A stretch of DNA of 64,000 nucleotides from DB1 sp049323655. Its GTDB lineage: Bacteria; Desulfobacterota; Desulfobulbia; Desulfobulbales; SURF-16. The notes under the pieces were generated by a model. That model was not told the origin of the DNA. It was given only the letters and a program-made list of their open reading frames with translations, and made no database searches. Where the stretch lies: the NCBI GenBank assembly GCA_049323655.1, contig JBMONO010000043.1:62001-126000 (forward strand), read 5' to 3'. This document shows, piece by piece, positions 54,218 through 62,942 of this stretch (position 1 is its first letter; each line of letters begins with the position of its first letter). Position numbers and translations under genes: made by a program.

Positions 54218-56245
54218 ATGGGGCTGTTCAGCAAATGGCAGGGGCCGGAAGTGGAAGTGGAAGTGGAAGAGGAGGAGCAGGGGGCACCGGAGCTTGCCAA
54301 GCTGCAGGAGGCGGTTCTTCGGGCGGAGATGCCGCCGGTGGCGGAAAAGGCTGCCCTGCGGGAGCTCGCCAAGCTGGAGAAAACAAACAGCGGCGCCACC
54401 GAGTACTCCATCGGGGTCAATTATCTCGAATATCTGGTCAGCCTGCCGTGGAACGCCTGTTCCGAGGATAATCTCGACATTACTCATGCCCAGCAGGTCC
54501 TTGATGAGGACCATTTCGGCCTGGATGAGGTCAAAGAGCGCATTATCGAATATCTGGCGGTGCGCATCCTTCGCCTTGCGGTTCGCCATGCCGTCCTGCT
54601 GGTCGATGATGATGCGACGGCCCGGGCCAACATGGAACATGTTCTCTCCCGGGAGGGCTATGACGTCACTGCGGTGGCCGGCGGCAGGGAGGCGGTGGCG
54701 CTGCTCGACAAAAAACGGTTCGACCTGGTGCTGACCGACCTGAAGATGGAAGGAGTGGACGGCATGGACGTGCTGGCGGCGGCCAAGGAGGCGCATCCGC
54801 AAACCCAGGTCATCATCGTTACCGGCTATGCCACCACGCCGGTGGCGGTTGAGGCGATGAAAAAAGGCTCCTTTTATGTGCTGGCCAAACCGCTCAAGCT
54901 CGACGAACTGCGGGCCACGATCAAAGAGGCCCTGTCCGGCCGGCAACAGCAGCTCGGCGCCAAAGGACCGATCCTCTGTTTTGTCGGACCGCCCGGCACC
55001 GGCAAGACCTCATTGCAGAAATCCATCGCCAAATGCCTCGGCCGTCAGTTTATCCGTATCTCTCTGGCCGGGATGAAGGATGAGGCGGAAATTCGCGGCC
55101 ACCGGCGCAGTTATGTCGGCGCCCTGCCTGGCCGTATCATTCAGGAAATCCGGCGGGCCGGCACGAAAAACCCTCTGATCATGCTCGACGAAATCGACAA
55201 GATCGGCCAGGATTTCAAGGGGGATCCGGCCTCGGCCCTGCTGGAAGTGCTCGACCACAACCAGAACAGCCACTTTATCGACAATTATCTCGATCTGCCC
55301 TTTGACCTTTCCCGGGTGATGTTCATCGCCACCGCCAACACCATCGACCCCATCCCGGCCCCTTTGCTCGACCGGCTCGAACTGCTTTATTTTTCCGGCT
55401 ACACCGAGGAGGAAAAGGAAAGCATCGCCTTCCACTATCTCATTCCCCGGGAAATCGACGAGGCGGGGCTGGCGCCCGGCGCGCTCACCTTCACCCCGGA
55501 GGCGGTGCGGAAAATCGTGCGGGAATACACCCAGGAGGCGGGGTTGCGTAACATCAAGCGGCAGCTTGCCGCCATCTGTCGCAAGACGGCGCGGGAAATG
55601 TTGCGCAGCGGCAATCAGTATGAGGGGGTCAACATCACCGCCGAACTGGTCGAACAGTACCTCGGACCGCGTAAGTTTTTTATGGAAAGCGTCGATGAGC
55701 GGGAGCGGGCCGGAGTCGCCACCGGGCTTGCCCTGACCGAGGCGGGCGGCCGGATCCTGTTTATCGAGGCCACCATCATGCGCGGCAAGGAACATCTCAT
55801 CCTCACCGGTTCGCTCGGCGCGGTGATGAAGGAGTCGGCCCAGGCGGCGCTGAGTTATGTGCGCAGCAATGCCGGACATTTCGGCATCAATGATGATTTC
55901 TTCGCGGACCGCGATATTCATATCCATGTCCCAGCAGGAGCGATCCCCAAGGACGGGCCGTCCGCCGGGCTGACCATGGCGATTGCCCTTATTTCCCTGC
56001 TGACCGGCCGACCGGTGCGGCGGGATGTTGCCCTGACCGGAGAATTGACCTTGAGCGGCCGCATTCTGCCGGTGGGCGGCATCCGCGATAAGATCCTCGC
56101 TGCCCGTCGAGCCGGGATCGGCACCGTTATTCTGCCTTTGGCCAATGTCGCCGATCTGCGGGAGATTCCGCTCGATGTCCAGCGCGATCTGACCATCGTC
56201 ACCACCGCTGAGGTCGAGGAGGTGGTGGCCCTGGCCCTGCGGTAA
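54218..56245 (+). CDS. Lon-type protease with inserted response-regulator receiver domain
   Basis: The 675-residue protein lacks the N-terminal LON substrate domain and begins with an acidic stretch and the Lon helical segment (about 25-118, EYLVSLPW, DHFGLDEVKERIIEYLAVR). A complete receiver domain is inserted at about 124-240: acidic triad Asp130-132, phosphoacceptor Asp174 (LVLTDLKM), Thr202 and Lys224 (AKPLK). Then come the AAA+ module with GPPGTGKTS (Lys263) and IMLDEID (Asp324/Glu325), and the protease domain with Ser582 (KDGPSAGLTMA) and Lys625, spaced 43 apart as in E. coli Lon. All catalytic residues are intact, so a phosphorylation-controlled protease is likely. GGGAGGGAAC precedes the ATG. 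No histidine kinase gene is nearby. Confidence 0.95.
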   Translation: MGLFSKWQGPEVEVEVEEEEQGAPELAKLQEAVLRAEMPPVAEKAALRELAKLEKTNSGATEYSIGVNYLEYLVSLPWNACSEDNLDITHAQQVLDEDHFGLDEVKERIIEYLAVRILRLAVRHAVLLVDDDATARANMEHVLSREGYDVTAVAGGREAVALLDKKRFDLVLTDLKMEGVDGMDVLAAAKEAHPQTQVIIVTGYATTPVAVEAMKKGSFYVLAKPLKLDELRATIKEALSGRQQQLGAKGPILCFVGPPGTGKTSLQKSIAKCLGRQFIRISLAGMKDEAEIRGHRRSYVGALPGRIIQEIRRAGTKNPLIMLDEIDKIGQDFKGDPASALLEVLDHNQNSHFIDNYLDLPFDLSRVMFIATANTIDPIPAPLLDRLELLYFSGYTEEEKESIAFHYLIPREIDEAGLAPGALTFTPEAVRKIVREYTQEAGLRNIKRQLAAICRKTAREMLRSGNQYEGVNITAELVEQYLGPRKFFMESVDERERAGVATGLALTEAGGRILFIEATIMRGKEHLILTGSLGAVMKESAQAALSYVRSNAGHFGINDDFFADRDIHIHVPAGAIPKDGPSAGLTMAIALISLLTGRPVRRDVALTGELTLSGRILPVGGIRDKILAARRAGIGTVILPLANVADLREIPLDVQRDLTIVTTAEVEEVVALALR

Positions 56246-56255
56246 GGGGCCCGGA

Positions 56256-56891
56256 TCAGGTCAGCCTGGTCAGGCCGCTGTAGAAAAAATAGCCGGCAAA
56301 AACGAGGAGAAAGGAGGCGCAGGCGGCGATGAGGCCGCGGTAAAAACGGTCTCCGAAAAAGCCCCGACCCCTGGCAATGCCATAGGAGACGAGCGAATAC
56401 CAGGCGAGGTCGGCCAGGATGTGGCCGCAGAAAAAGGTCATCACCCCGAGGGGCCCGAGGATGACGGCATGCATGATGTAACCCAGGCCGATGGTCGCCC
56501 ACCAGATGGCCCAGTAAGGGTTGGCCAGGCTGAAGAGGATGCCGGCCAGGATCAGGTTGTGCCGGCGCGCCGTCTCCCCCTGACCGGCGAGGCGCAGGCC
56601 GGCCAGGCCACGGAACATGGAGAGAGACATCCAGACGAGAATAATGCCGCCGGCCAGGGCGATGGCGGCGAATACTCTGTCGTTGTTAAACAGAGGGGCC
56701 AGGCCGGTTAGCAGGGCAAGGACGAGGGCCAGTTCGAGAATGCCGTGGCCGAGCACCATCAGCGGCCCGGCGACGGCACCGCGTCGGCTGCTCTCACTGA
56801 TGGTGGCGGTGAGAAAGGGGCCCGGCATCAGGGCGCCGGACAGGGCAACGGTAAAGGAGGAGAAAAAGATGGCGGCGAGACCTGCTGGCAT
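56256..56891 (-). CDS. LysE/RhtB-family amino-acid exporter
   Basis: The 211-residue membrane protein has about six transmembrane helices and the family pattern ALMPGPFLTATISESSRRG near the N terminus and ANPYWAIWWATIG in the middle. Such proteins export amino acids or small metabolites; the substrate is unknown. It is convergent with the REC-Lon gene, whose stop is 10 bp away, and lies 18 bp after the LOG-domain gene, so the latter two are probably one operon. Confidence 0.85.
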   Translation of the reverse strand: MPAGLAAIFFSSFTVALSGALMPGPFLTATISESSRRGAVAGPLMVLGHGILELALVLALLTGLAPLFNNDRVFAAIALAGGIILVWMSLSMFRGLAGLRLAGQGETARRHNLILAGILFSLANPYWAIWWATIGLGYIMHAVILGPLGVMTFFCGHILADLAWYSLVSYGIARGRGFFGDRFYRGLIAACASFLLVFAGYFFYSGLTRLT

Positions 56892-56909
56892 GAGATACGT
56901 TTCCTCTCC

Positions 56910-59210
56910 TCACGGGTGGCTGTGGCGCACCGCAACCAGCGCCTTTTCCAGATAGGGAGGAATGATGACCCCGGCCCGCCGTGCATTGTCGCAGGCGTGG
57001 AGGAGATCGCGGGGGATAAGACCGGCCCGTTGCCAGTAGGCGGCCGGATCGCGGACAAAATCGGCCATGATGGTCAGCACCTCGTCATAATCGCGCACCA
57101 CATGGCAGAAATTGGCCACCCAGGCCGGCGCCAGCCGCACGGTGTGCGCGCCGATCGTCTTCGGGCTGGAGGCGGTTTTCAACTGGGCCAGAGTGGACTG
57201 CCAGAGATGGGCGCCGTTTTCGCCGAGCCCGAAGGGATCGACAAAGATGTGTGGGGCGGGCAGGCTCTCGAAGAGCTTGAGATTGGTGACGGCGATGAGC
57301 AGCTCCTCGAAGGTGCCCATGCCGCCGATGTTGTAGATCTTGAACAGTGAGGTGCGGTCGAGGATGTTCTGGCGCATGTGGCGGGCCGAGTTGTTGAAGT
57401 TGAGCAGGATCGGCGGCCGCAGGTTGGCCTTCTGGCCGATCTTTTCACTGTCGATGCCGATGCCGAAGCGGAGGATTCCCTGGTCGGCGGCGGCGTCGTC
57501 GGCAATGCGCATCACCCCGGGACCGCTGCCGTGACAGACGGCAAATCTGCCGCCGATCTCCGGCACTGTTGAGAGTTGGCGGAAGAAGCGGTGGATCTGC
57601 TCGGTCAGCACCGCGTCCGTCCCTTCCACATGGGAGCCGAACATGGCGATCATGGTGTGGACATCGGCCATTTTCTCCTTGCCCTCCCGGGTCACCCAGA
57701 ATCCGCGGTGAAACTCTCTGACATGGCGCTCGGCACCTTCGCCGAAGATCATGTAAAAGCGCGCTCCCTCCCGGCTGGAGAGATCGCAGAAGGTCTCGTA
57801 GGTGGTCTGGCCGAAGTAGATGCTGCCGGATGGCGGTGGGCCATGATGGCCATCGGCCGCGGCGCTTTCGCTGCCGCGGATGGCGCGGCCGACAAAGACG
57901 CCGACATTGTTGCGTTTCAGCACCCGCAGGGTGTCGGTGGCCGGGAACTCGTGGGCGACAAAGACTTTGTGCAGGTTTTGGCTGCCGCCGACCAGTTCCA
58001 GGCTGTCGACAAAGGGCCGCAGGTCCGGACTGATCTGCGGGCCGCGATGGACGCCGGAGACGATGGTGCCGCGGACGACCTCGTAGACCGCCCGGTTCTG
58101 GGCGCTCTCATGCCACTCGTTTTCCAGCATCTCCCGCGGGATGTCGATGCACTGGCTGCGGGTGAGGATGCGGCCGTAGTTGCCCCGACTCGCCGGCTCG
58201 GCGCTGATGTTGTCAAACAACGACTCGCAGGTTTCCAGGGAGAAGATGTTGGTGGCGTCGGCAAAATCCACCCCCTCGCGCATGATTTTTTCGGCCCGGC
58301 CGCCGTGCAGGACCCGGTCGGCCACCCGGGTCGTTGCCTGGTCGGCCGGATAAAGGCGCAGCCGAATGCAGAGGTTGCCGGTGGCTGCCGGGTGGTCGCC
58401 GCCGTTGAAGATCTCCACCTGACGCGGCACGCTGATGCCGGTGGTGCGCACCGCATCAAGCAGCCGGGCCGCCAGATGGAAGACACCGGGTTCGGTCAGT
58501 TCCCGTTCGATGAGACCGTTGCAGGGACCCAGTGAGATGCGCACCGCACCGCAGAGAAAATCCCCGGGCGGCAACATGTCCGGCAGGCCGCTGCGGGCAG
58601 GATACTGGATGAGGCTCAACCCCTCCTTGGACTGGCGGAGGACGATCTGGGCGTTCTGGCCGGCGGTGAGAATGGTGGTGGAGAGCAGGTACCGAGTGTT
58701 TTCCAGCGGCAGGGTCACGACCCCCTCGTCGCTGACCCGGGCGCCGGACGGCAGCAACAGGTGGTGACACGCCTGCATCTCCTCGATCTCCTGCCGGGAA
58801 AACGACGGTTCGAGCGGAATAAAGAGCCGGCCGATGGTCAGCCGGCGATTGCTGTCGATGATGGCCCTGATCTCGGAAAAGAGCATGTCCGGGATATGGG
58901 GATTGAGCGAGAAAAGCTCAATCGGCAACTCAATGCGGCGGCGCAGGGTGTCGATCTGCGGCTCTCCCTCGCCGAAATCGATATTGAGGCCGATCTGGGA
59001 ATGACCGCTGCGGCCGATGAGGCAGCAGCGGTCGCGCAAGGCGCCGCGGGCGCGCAGGTCGCTCAGCACCCCGCGCAGGGTGTCGCTGGCGTCCTCCAGC
59101 CGCATGAGCCCGGCAAGTTTGGGCACACCGAGCCTCTCGTCGATGGACGGGGCTGCGGTCGGCTCCAGCAGGAGAAAGCCGTCTTCGGTGAGCAGCGGTG
59201 GGCGTTTCAT
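56910..59210 (-). CDS. Large protein with C-terminal LOG-type nucleotide-hydrolase domain
   Basis: The 766-residue protein ends in a Rossmann fold of the LOG/lysine-decarboxylase-like family: FAVCHGSGPGVM (near residue 558) and YNIGGMGTFEELL (near residue 629), close to the PGGxGTxxE signature. Related enzymes cleave nucleotide monophosphates to base and ribose phosphate (LOG, PpnN). The first 500 residues match nothing I recognise; they contain alternating beta-rich parts and a GPPPSGSIYFGQTTYE segment. It is much longer than LOG (about 200) or PpnN (about 450). The adjoining LysE exporter may move a product. Confidence 0.72.
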   Translation of the reverse strand: MKRPPLLTEDGFLLLEPTAAPSIDERLGVPKLAGLMRLEDASDTLRGVLSDLRARGALRDRCCLIGRSGHSQIGLNIDFGEGEPQIDTLRRRIELPIELFSLNPHIPDMLFSEIRAIIDSNRRLTIGRLFIPLEPSFSRQEIEEMQACHHLLLPSGARVSDEGVVTLPLENTRYLLSTTILTAGQNAQIVLRQSKEGLSLIQYPARSGLPDMLPPGDFLCGAVRISLGPCNGLIERELTEPGVFHLAARLLDAVRTTGISVPRQVEIFNGGDHPAATGNLCIRLRLYPADQATTRVADRVLHGGRAEKIMREGVDFADATNIFSLETCESLFDNISAEPASRGNYGRILTRSQCIDIPREMLENEWHESAQNRAVYEVVRGTIVSGVHRGPQISPDLRPFVDSLELVGGSQNLHKVFVAHEFPATDTLRVLKRNNVGVFVGRAIRGSESAAADGHHGPPPSGSIYFGQTTYETFCDLSSREGARFYMIFGEGAERHVREFHRGFWVTREGKEKMADVHTMIAMFGSHVEGTDAVLTEQIHRFFRQLSTVPEIGGRFAVCHGSGPGVMRIADDAAADQGILRFGIGIDSEKIGQKANLRPPILLNFNNSARHMRQNILDRTSLFKIYNIGGMGTFEELLIAVTNLKLFESLPAPHIFVDPFGLGENGAHLWQSTLAQLKTASSPKTIGAHTVRLAPAWVANFCHVVRDYDEVLTIMADFVRDPAAYWQRAGLIPRDLLHACDNARRAGVIIPPYLEKALVAVRHSHP

Positions 59211-59364
59211 GCATCAGTATCCTTCCGGGCGTCCGGTTTTTCTGTTTGCTTCGGTGCTATTTATTGTCAGAAACGAAAGACGCCACGATGCCGACGGGCC
59301 GTGTTTTGCTGTCCGTTGTTTTCACTTTTCCGCCTGACATGGTTTTCTGGTTTTGGCGGGACCA

Positions 59365-60777
59365 TCATTTTTTGTCCTTGACGATGGTCAGTTTGACACT
59401 GACTTCGGGCCAGTGTTTCCCTTCTTCCTGCAACTGCTCCGGCACGACGAGGCGGCTCAGGACGGTGGTGCTTTCCGCCAGGCCGCTCAGGTAAATGGGC
59501 TGGGTGGTCAGGCTGTCGATGTGCCCGGCGTTTTCAATGGTGATCGCGGCCGGGGTGATCTCCATGGCGCCGATCCGGTAGCCGGAGGGCAGGGTGCCGA
59601 TGAACTGCGGGCTGACAGGCACCTTACGCGCCTCGACCTTCTTGATTTTCACCTCGAAGTTGGCCGGCTGGATGTCGAGCAGTCGCAGTTTGTTGGGGAC
59701 GACGATGGTGGCGTCGGAAAGGTCGATGCGGTGGCGGCCCGGCCCGAGCTGGGAGACATCGACCTGAACCCGCAGCTGGTAGGGGTCTACTCCGCGCAAG
59801 GTGGCGAGTGGACCTTCCATCAGCAGTTTGACTTCCTCCTGTTTGCCGATCAGTTCGATATTTTTCGATGCCTTGCTGTACTCGATGGGGACGGTGAAGA
59901 GCATTTCGCGGATTTCGGTGCCGGATTGAATCAGGGTCAGCCAGAGGAGCACGGCCAGGGAAAAGCTGGCGCCGATCTCGGCAATGGTGCGCAGCGAGTT
60001 CTGTTTTTTCGCGACAACGCTGCCGGCAAAGGTTTCCAGCCGTCTGGCGTGCTCGGCAATGAGCCGGGCGGCATCACCCGGGCTCGTGACTCGCACCATT
60101 TCCCCGTCAAGAAAAGCGGAAACCGTTCCTCGTTCCTCGCTGACCGCGAAAACAAGGGCATCGGTTTTTTCGGCAAGGCCCATGGCGGCATGGTGGCGGG
60201 TGCCGAGATCTTTAGAAAGCCGGTTGGAAACCGAGAGAGGCAGATGGACCCCGAACCGGTCAATCCGTTCACCCTGCAGGATCACCGCGCCGTCATGGCC
60301 CGGCGAACTGGTGTCAAAGAGACTGAGCAGCAGCTGGGGACCGGCCAGGGCATCGAGGAGAACCCCCTCGGTTACCCATTGCTGCAAGGGCACCTCGCCG
60401 GGGAAGACCAACAGGGCGCCCCAGCGGCGCTCCGCCAGAGCAAAAAGCGTTTGGTCGATGATCTTTGCCGTCTCGGTCTTTTTTTCTGCGCGCCGGTGGT
60501 GATGGCCAAAGAAGAAGGTCCGTTCGAGGATGCGGCGGATCTCCGGCTGAAAGATGATGAGGAGCGCCAGCACGGCGATCTGGCTGAAGTTGGAGAAGAT
60601 CCATTCAAAGCCCTGCAGCCCGAGAAGACGCGCCACCAGTGCGACCCCGGCGGCAAAGGTCAGGCCAAGGGCGATTTTCCAGGCACCGGTGGCTCGGAGA
60701 GTCCGGTAAAAAGAGTAGAGCAGCAGGGTGATCAGGGTGATATCGAGAAGAACCCGCCACTGAAGAAAATTCTGCAT
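59365..60777 (-). CDS. Diadenylate cyclase (CdaA-like) fused to YbbR-type domains
   Basis: The 470-residue protein has three N-terminal transmembrane helices (about 8-76) and a DAC domain (about 95-250) with the catalytic HDGAVILQ (Asp162-Gly163-Ala164) and GTRHHAAMG (Arg194-His195-His196). A fourth transmembrane helix (about 262-280) precedes YbbR/CdaR-like repeats to the C terminus, outside the membrane. In Firmicutes these are separate genes cdaA and cdaR; here they are one protein. The usual RHR motif reads RHH. It should make c-di-AMP. The ATG at 60777 is preferred; a frame to 60984 would add unconserved residues. Confidence 0.9.
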   Translation of the reverse strand: MQNFLQWRVLLDITLITLLLYSFYRTLRATGAWKIALGLTFAAGVALVARLLGLQGFEWIFSNFSQIAVLALLIIFQPEIRRILERTFFFGHHHRRAEKKTETAKIIDQTLFALAERRWGALLVFPGEVPLQQWVTEGVLLDALAGPQLLLSLFDTSSPGHDGAVILQGERIDRFGVHLPLSVSNRLSKDLGTRHHAAMGLAEKTDALVFAVSEERGTVSAFLDGEMVRVTSPGDAARLIAEHARRLETFAGSVVAKKQNSLRTIAEIGASFSLAVLLWLTLIQSGTEIREMLFTVPIEYSKASKNIELIGKQEEVKLLMEGPLATLRGVDPYQLRVQVDVSQLGPGRHRIDLSDATIVVPNKLRLLDIQPANFEVKIKKVEARKVPVSPQFIGTLPSGYRIGAMEITPAAITIENAGHIDSLTTQPIYLSGLAESTTVLSRLVVPEQLQEEGKHWPEVSVKLTIVKDKK

Positions 60778-61013
60778 GTCGTTCCGAAGGGGAAAGAGAT
60801 TGCGGCCGACTGTGACCGCTTTGCATGTTACAGGAAAAGGGTTGATCCGGCAAGAGCGGATCCCGGCATGATCTGTTTCTCGGCCCGAGGGTTTTTCTTT
60901 CTTTTTTCCAGGCAGTAAAAAATGGTAAAAGAGAGTTGTATGAAGGCGTCTGCCTGTGACTGAAAAGCGCGATGGCGCAAGCAAACCGACATGAAGAATG
61001 AGGAGGACAATCG

Positions 61014-61235
61014 ATGAAAAAATGCAGCTTGAACGATTTCATGGCTGAACTGAAACCATGGCTGGATCGGGATTACATCCGCCAGGCCGGACTTGACGGC
61101 AGCGGTCATTTTGTCGTCCATTTCGTCGATGGCATGAAGAATGTTTACCATATCGACGACTGCAACGCCGAACAGGTGCAGAAGGTGCTGCGTGATCTGA
61201 AGGAGAAGGGCATCCGCATCGAAGAGCAGGGGTGA
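61014..61235 (+). CDS. Small conserved-looking protein of unknown function
   Basis: The 73-residue protein starts after AGGAGGACAATCG. It is acidic and mixed alpha/beta (WLDRDYIRQAGLDGSGHFVVHFVDGMKNVYHIDDCNAEQVQKVL when read through in parts: HFVVHFVDGM and YHIDDCNAEQV). I recognise no family. It is divergent from the diadenylate cyclase gene and followed by a strong terminator, so it is a single-gene unit. Confidence 0.7.
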   Translation: MKKCSLNDFMAELKPWLDRDYIRQAGLDGSGHFVVHFVDGMKNVYHIDDCNAEQVQKVLRDLKEKGIRIEEQG

Positions 61236-61280
61236 CGGCCGAGCGGCAGAGCGGTTGTCTTTGCCGCTGTCCCTTCCTCT

Positions 61281-61319
61281 GCCGGCAGCCTGATAAACGG
61301 GGCTGCCGGCCCTTTTTTT
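61281..61319 (+). terminator. Rho-independent terminator of the 73-aa gene
   Basis: Perfect 10-bp arms GCCGGCAGCC and GGCTGCCGGC surround a 10-base loop and are followed by CC and seven T. Confidence 0.94.
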
Positions 61320-61415
61320 CTTTCCCTTGCCCGCTCCTCCCACGGCTCCGTGCGGGGCGATTCGGTCGCTGTCGTGACCGATGAAATCCCTTTTACCCTG
61401 ACCGGAAATATTCTG

Positions 61416-61442
61416 TTGACTTTTTTCGGGCCGGACTATAAT
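61416..61442 (+). promoter_or_regulatory. Promoter upstream of kamA leader
   Basis: TTGACT (61416-61421) and a perfect TATAAT (61437-61442) are 15 bp apart, a short spacing. Transcription would start near 61449. Confidence 0.6.
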
Positions 61443-61448
61443 AGGCGC

Positions 61449-61497
61449 ATGAATTTTGCGCGTGCGATGGGCCGCTGATGTCGGCCCGCTTTTTTTT
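61449..61497 (+). ncRNA. Possible short leader RNA or attenuator before kamA
   Basis: A promoter at 61416-61442 is followed only 27 bp later by a terminator-like hairpin (GGGCCG at 61469-61474 pairing with CGGCCC at 61482-61487) and T8 (61490-61497). The product would be an RNA of about 50 nt, unless the hairpin is read through into kamA. No known RNA family is recognised. Confidence 0.4.
61469..61497 (+). terminator. Terminator-like hairpin in the kamA leader
   Basis: GGGCCG pairs with CGGCCC around a 7-base loop; GC and eight T residues follow. Its closeness to the promoter suggests attenuation or a separate small RNA. Confidence 0.8.
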
Positions 61498-61522
61498 GTA
61501 ACGCGTAGCGATATCCTTAATT

Positions 61523-61654
61523 GACAAACCCGTAAAAAGTCTTTTTTCACCACAGAGCGCACAGAGAACGCAGAGAAAAAATCTTTAATTATAATTAGTT
61601 ATCTCTGTGCGCTCTGCGGTCTCTGTGGTTAATTTTCAGTTTTTACGATTCCAT
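61523..61654. repeat. 132-bp inverted-repeat element, copy 3
   Basis: This copy starts GACAAACCCGTAAAAAGTC and ends near TTTTTACGATTCCAT. The arms CACCACAGAGCGCACAGAGA and CTCTGTGCGCTCTGCGGTC can pair around TTAATTATAATTAGTTA. It ends 24 bp before the kamA start codon, so it lies within the leader of that gene. Confidence 0.93.
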
Positions 61655-61678
61655 CTTAATTGACTTGTGGAGAATACC

Positions 61679-62902
61679 ATGACCCTGAAAATCATCACCC
61701 TTGAGGAGCAGGATGACCCCCCGGACTCCCAGGCTGCTTCTTTGTCCCCCTCTTTCGTCCTCCCGACCCGCTTCCCCGCCGTTTCCCGCGTCAGGGCCTT
61801 TCGCCGCCGCCACTTTCCGACAACGACAGATGCCGAGTGGAATGACTGGCGCTGGCAGCTCCGCCATCGGATCACCAGCAGTGAACAGCTGGATGGAATC
61901 ATTTATCTTACCGACAGCGAACGTCAGGCTCTGCAGCGCCACAGCGCCACCCTGCCCTTTGCCATTACCCCGTATTACGCCAGTCTCGTTTCCCCGGACG
62001 ATCCGCGGGATCCGCTGCGGCGGGCTGTGGTACCGGTGACCGCCGAACTGCTGGTGTCCGGCGGCGAGTCCCATGACCCGTTGGGCGAGGACGGTCACAC
62101 GCCGGTGCCCGGATTGGTGCACCGCTATCCCGATCGGGTCCTTTTTCTCGTCACCGATTACTGTTCCACCTACTGCCGTTACTGTACCCGTTCGCGCATG
62201 GTCGGCAGATCAGCGGAGACAACATCCTGCCGGGATCGCTGGGAAAAGGCCTTTGCCTATATCGAACAGCACCGCGAGATCCGCGATGTACTGCTCTCCG
62301 GCGGCGATCCGCTGACCCTGCCGGATGAAACGCTCGAATACCTGCTCAAGCGGCTGCGCGCCATCCGCCATGTGGAAATGATTCGCATCGGCACCAAGGT
62401 GCCGGCGGTGCTGCCGCAGCGCATCACCGGTGCGCTCACCCGCATGCTGCGCCGCTATCATCCGCTGTGGATCAGCATCCACGCCATGCATCCGGCCGAG
62501 CAGACCCGGGAAATGAAAAAGGCGTGCGAACGGCTGGCTGACGCCGGCATCCCGCTCGGCAGCCAGACCGTGCTGCTGTCGGGCATCAACGACAACGTGC
62601 CCACCATGAAACAGCTGATGCAGGGACTGGTGCGCATGCGGGTCAAACCCTACTATCTCTACCAGTGCGATCCGATCATCGGTTCCGCCCATTTCCGCAC
62701 CACGGTGGCCAGGGGCCTGGAAATATACCAGGGTCTGCGCGGCCACACCACCGGCTATGCCGTGCCCACCTACGTCATCGACGCCCCCGGGGGTGGCGGC
62801 AAGATTCCGCTGCTTCCGGAAACGTGTCTCGGCAGGGACGGCAACGATATTCTTCTCAAAAACTATGAGGGGAATGTCTACCGCTATCCTGACACCATCT
62901 GA
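61679..62902 (+). CDS. kamA: Lysine 2,3-aminomutase-family radical SAM enzyme
   Basis: The 407-residue enzyme has the radical SAM cluster motif CSTYCRYC (Cys162, Cys166, Cys169) and the PLP-binding Lys in DAPGGGGKIPL, as in KamA, which makes beta-lysine. Other signatures are LLSGGDPLTLPD, IRIGTKVPAVLPQRI, LLSGINDN and PYYLYQCD. The ATG at 61679 follows TGGAGAATACC; a GTG at 61667 overlaps that site. It heads a set with two ATP-grasp ligase-like genes. Substrate could be lysine or another alpha-amino acid. Confidence 0.88.
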   Translation: MTLKIITLEEQDDPPDSQAASLSPSFVLPTRFPAVSRVRAFRRRHFPTTTDAEWNDWRWQLRHRITSSEQLDGIIYLTDSERQALQRHSATLPFAITPYYASLVSPDDPRDPLRRAVVPVTAELLVSGGESHDPLGEDGHTPVPGLVHRYPDRVLFLVTDYCSTYCRYCTRSRMVGRSAETTSCRDRWEKAFAYIEQHREIRDVLLSGGDPLTLPDETLEYLLKRLRAIRHVEMIRIGTKVPAVLPQRITGALTRMLRRYHPLWISIHAMHPAEQTREMKKACERLADAGIPLGSQTVLLSGINDNVPTMKQLMQGLVRMRVKPYYLYQCDPIIGSAHFRTTVARGLEIYQGLRGHTTGYAVPTYVIDAPGGGGKIPLLPETCLGRDGNDILLKNYEGNVYRYPDTI

Positions 62903-62942
62903 CAGGAATTCGTTTTTCGCATTTTTTCTTTTTGAGGTTATC

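Larger units (their letters stand above)
61236..61678. other. Regulatory intergenic region upstream of kamA
   Basis: The 443 bp hold, in order, the terminator of the small gene, a promoter, a second hairpin-T8 structure, and copy 3 of the 132-bp repeat. No gene is supported. Confidence 0.75.
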
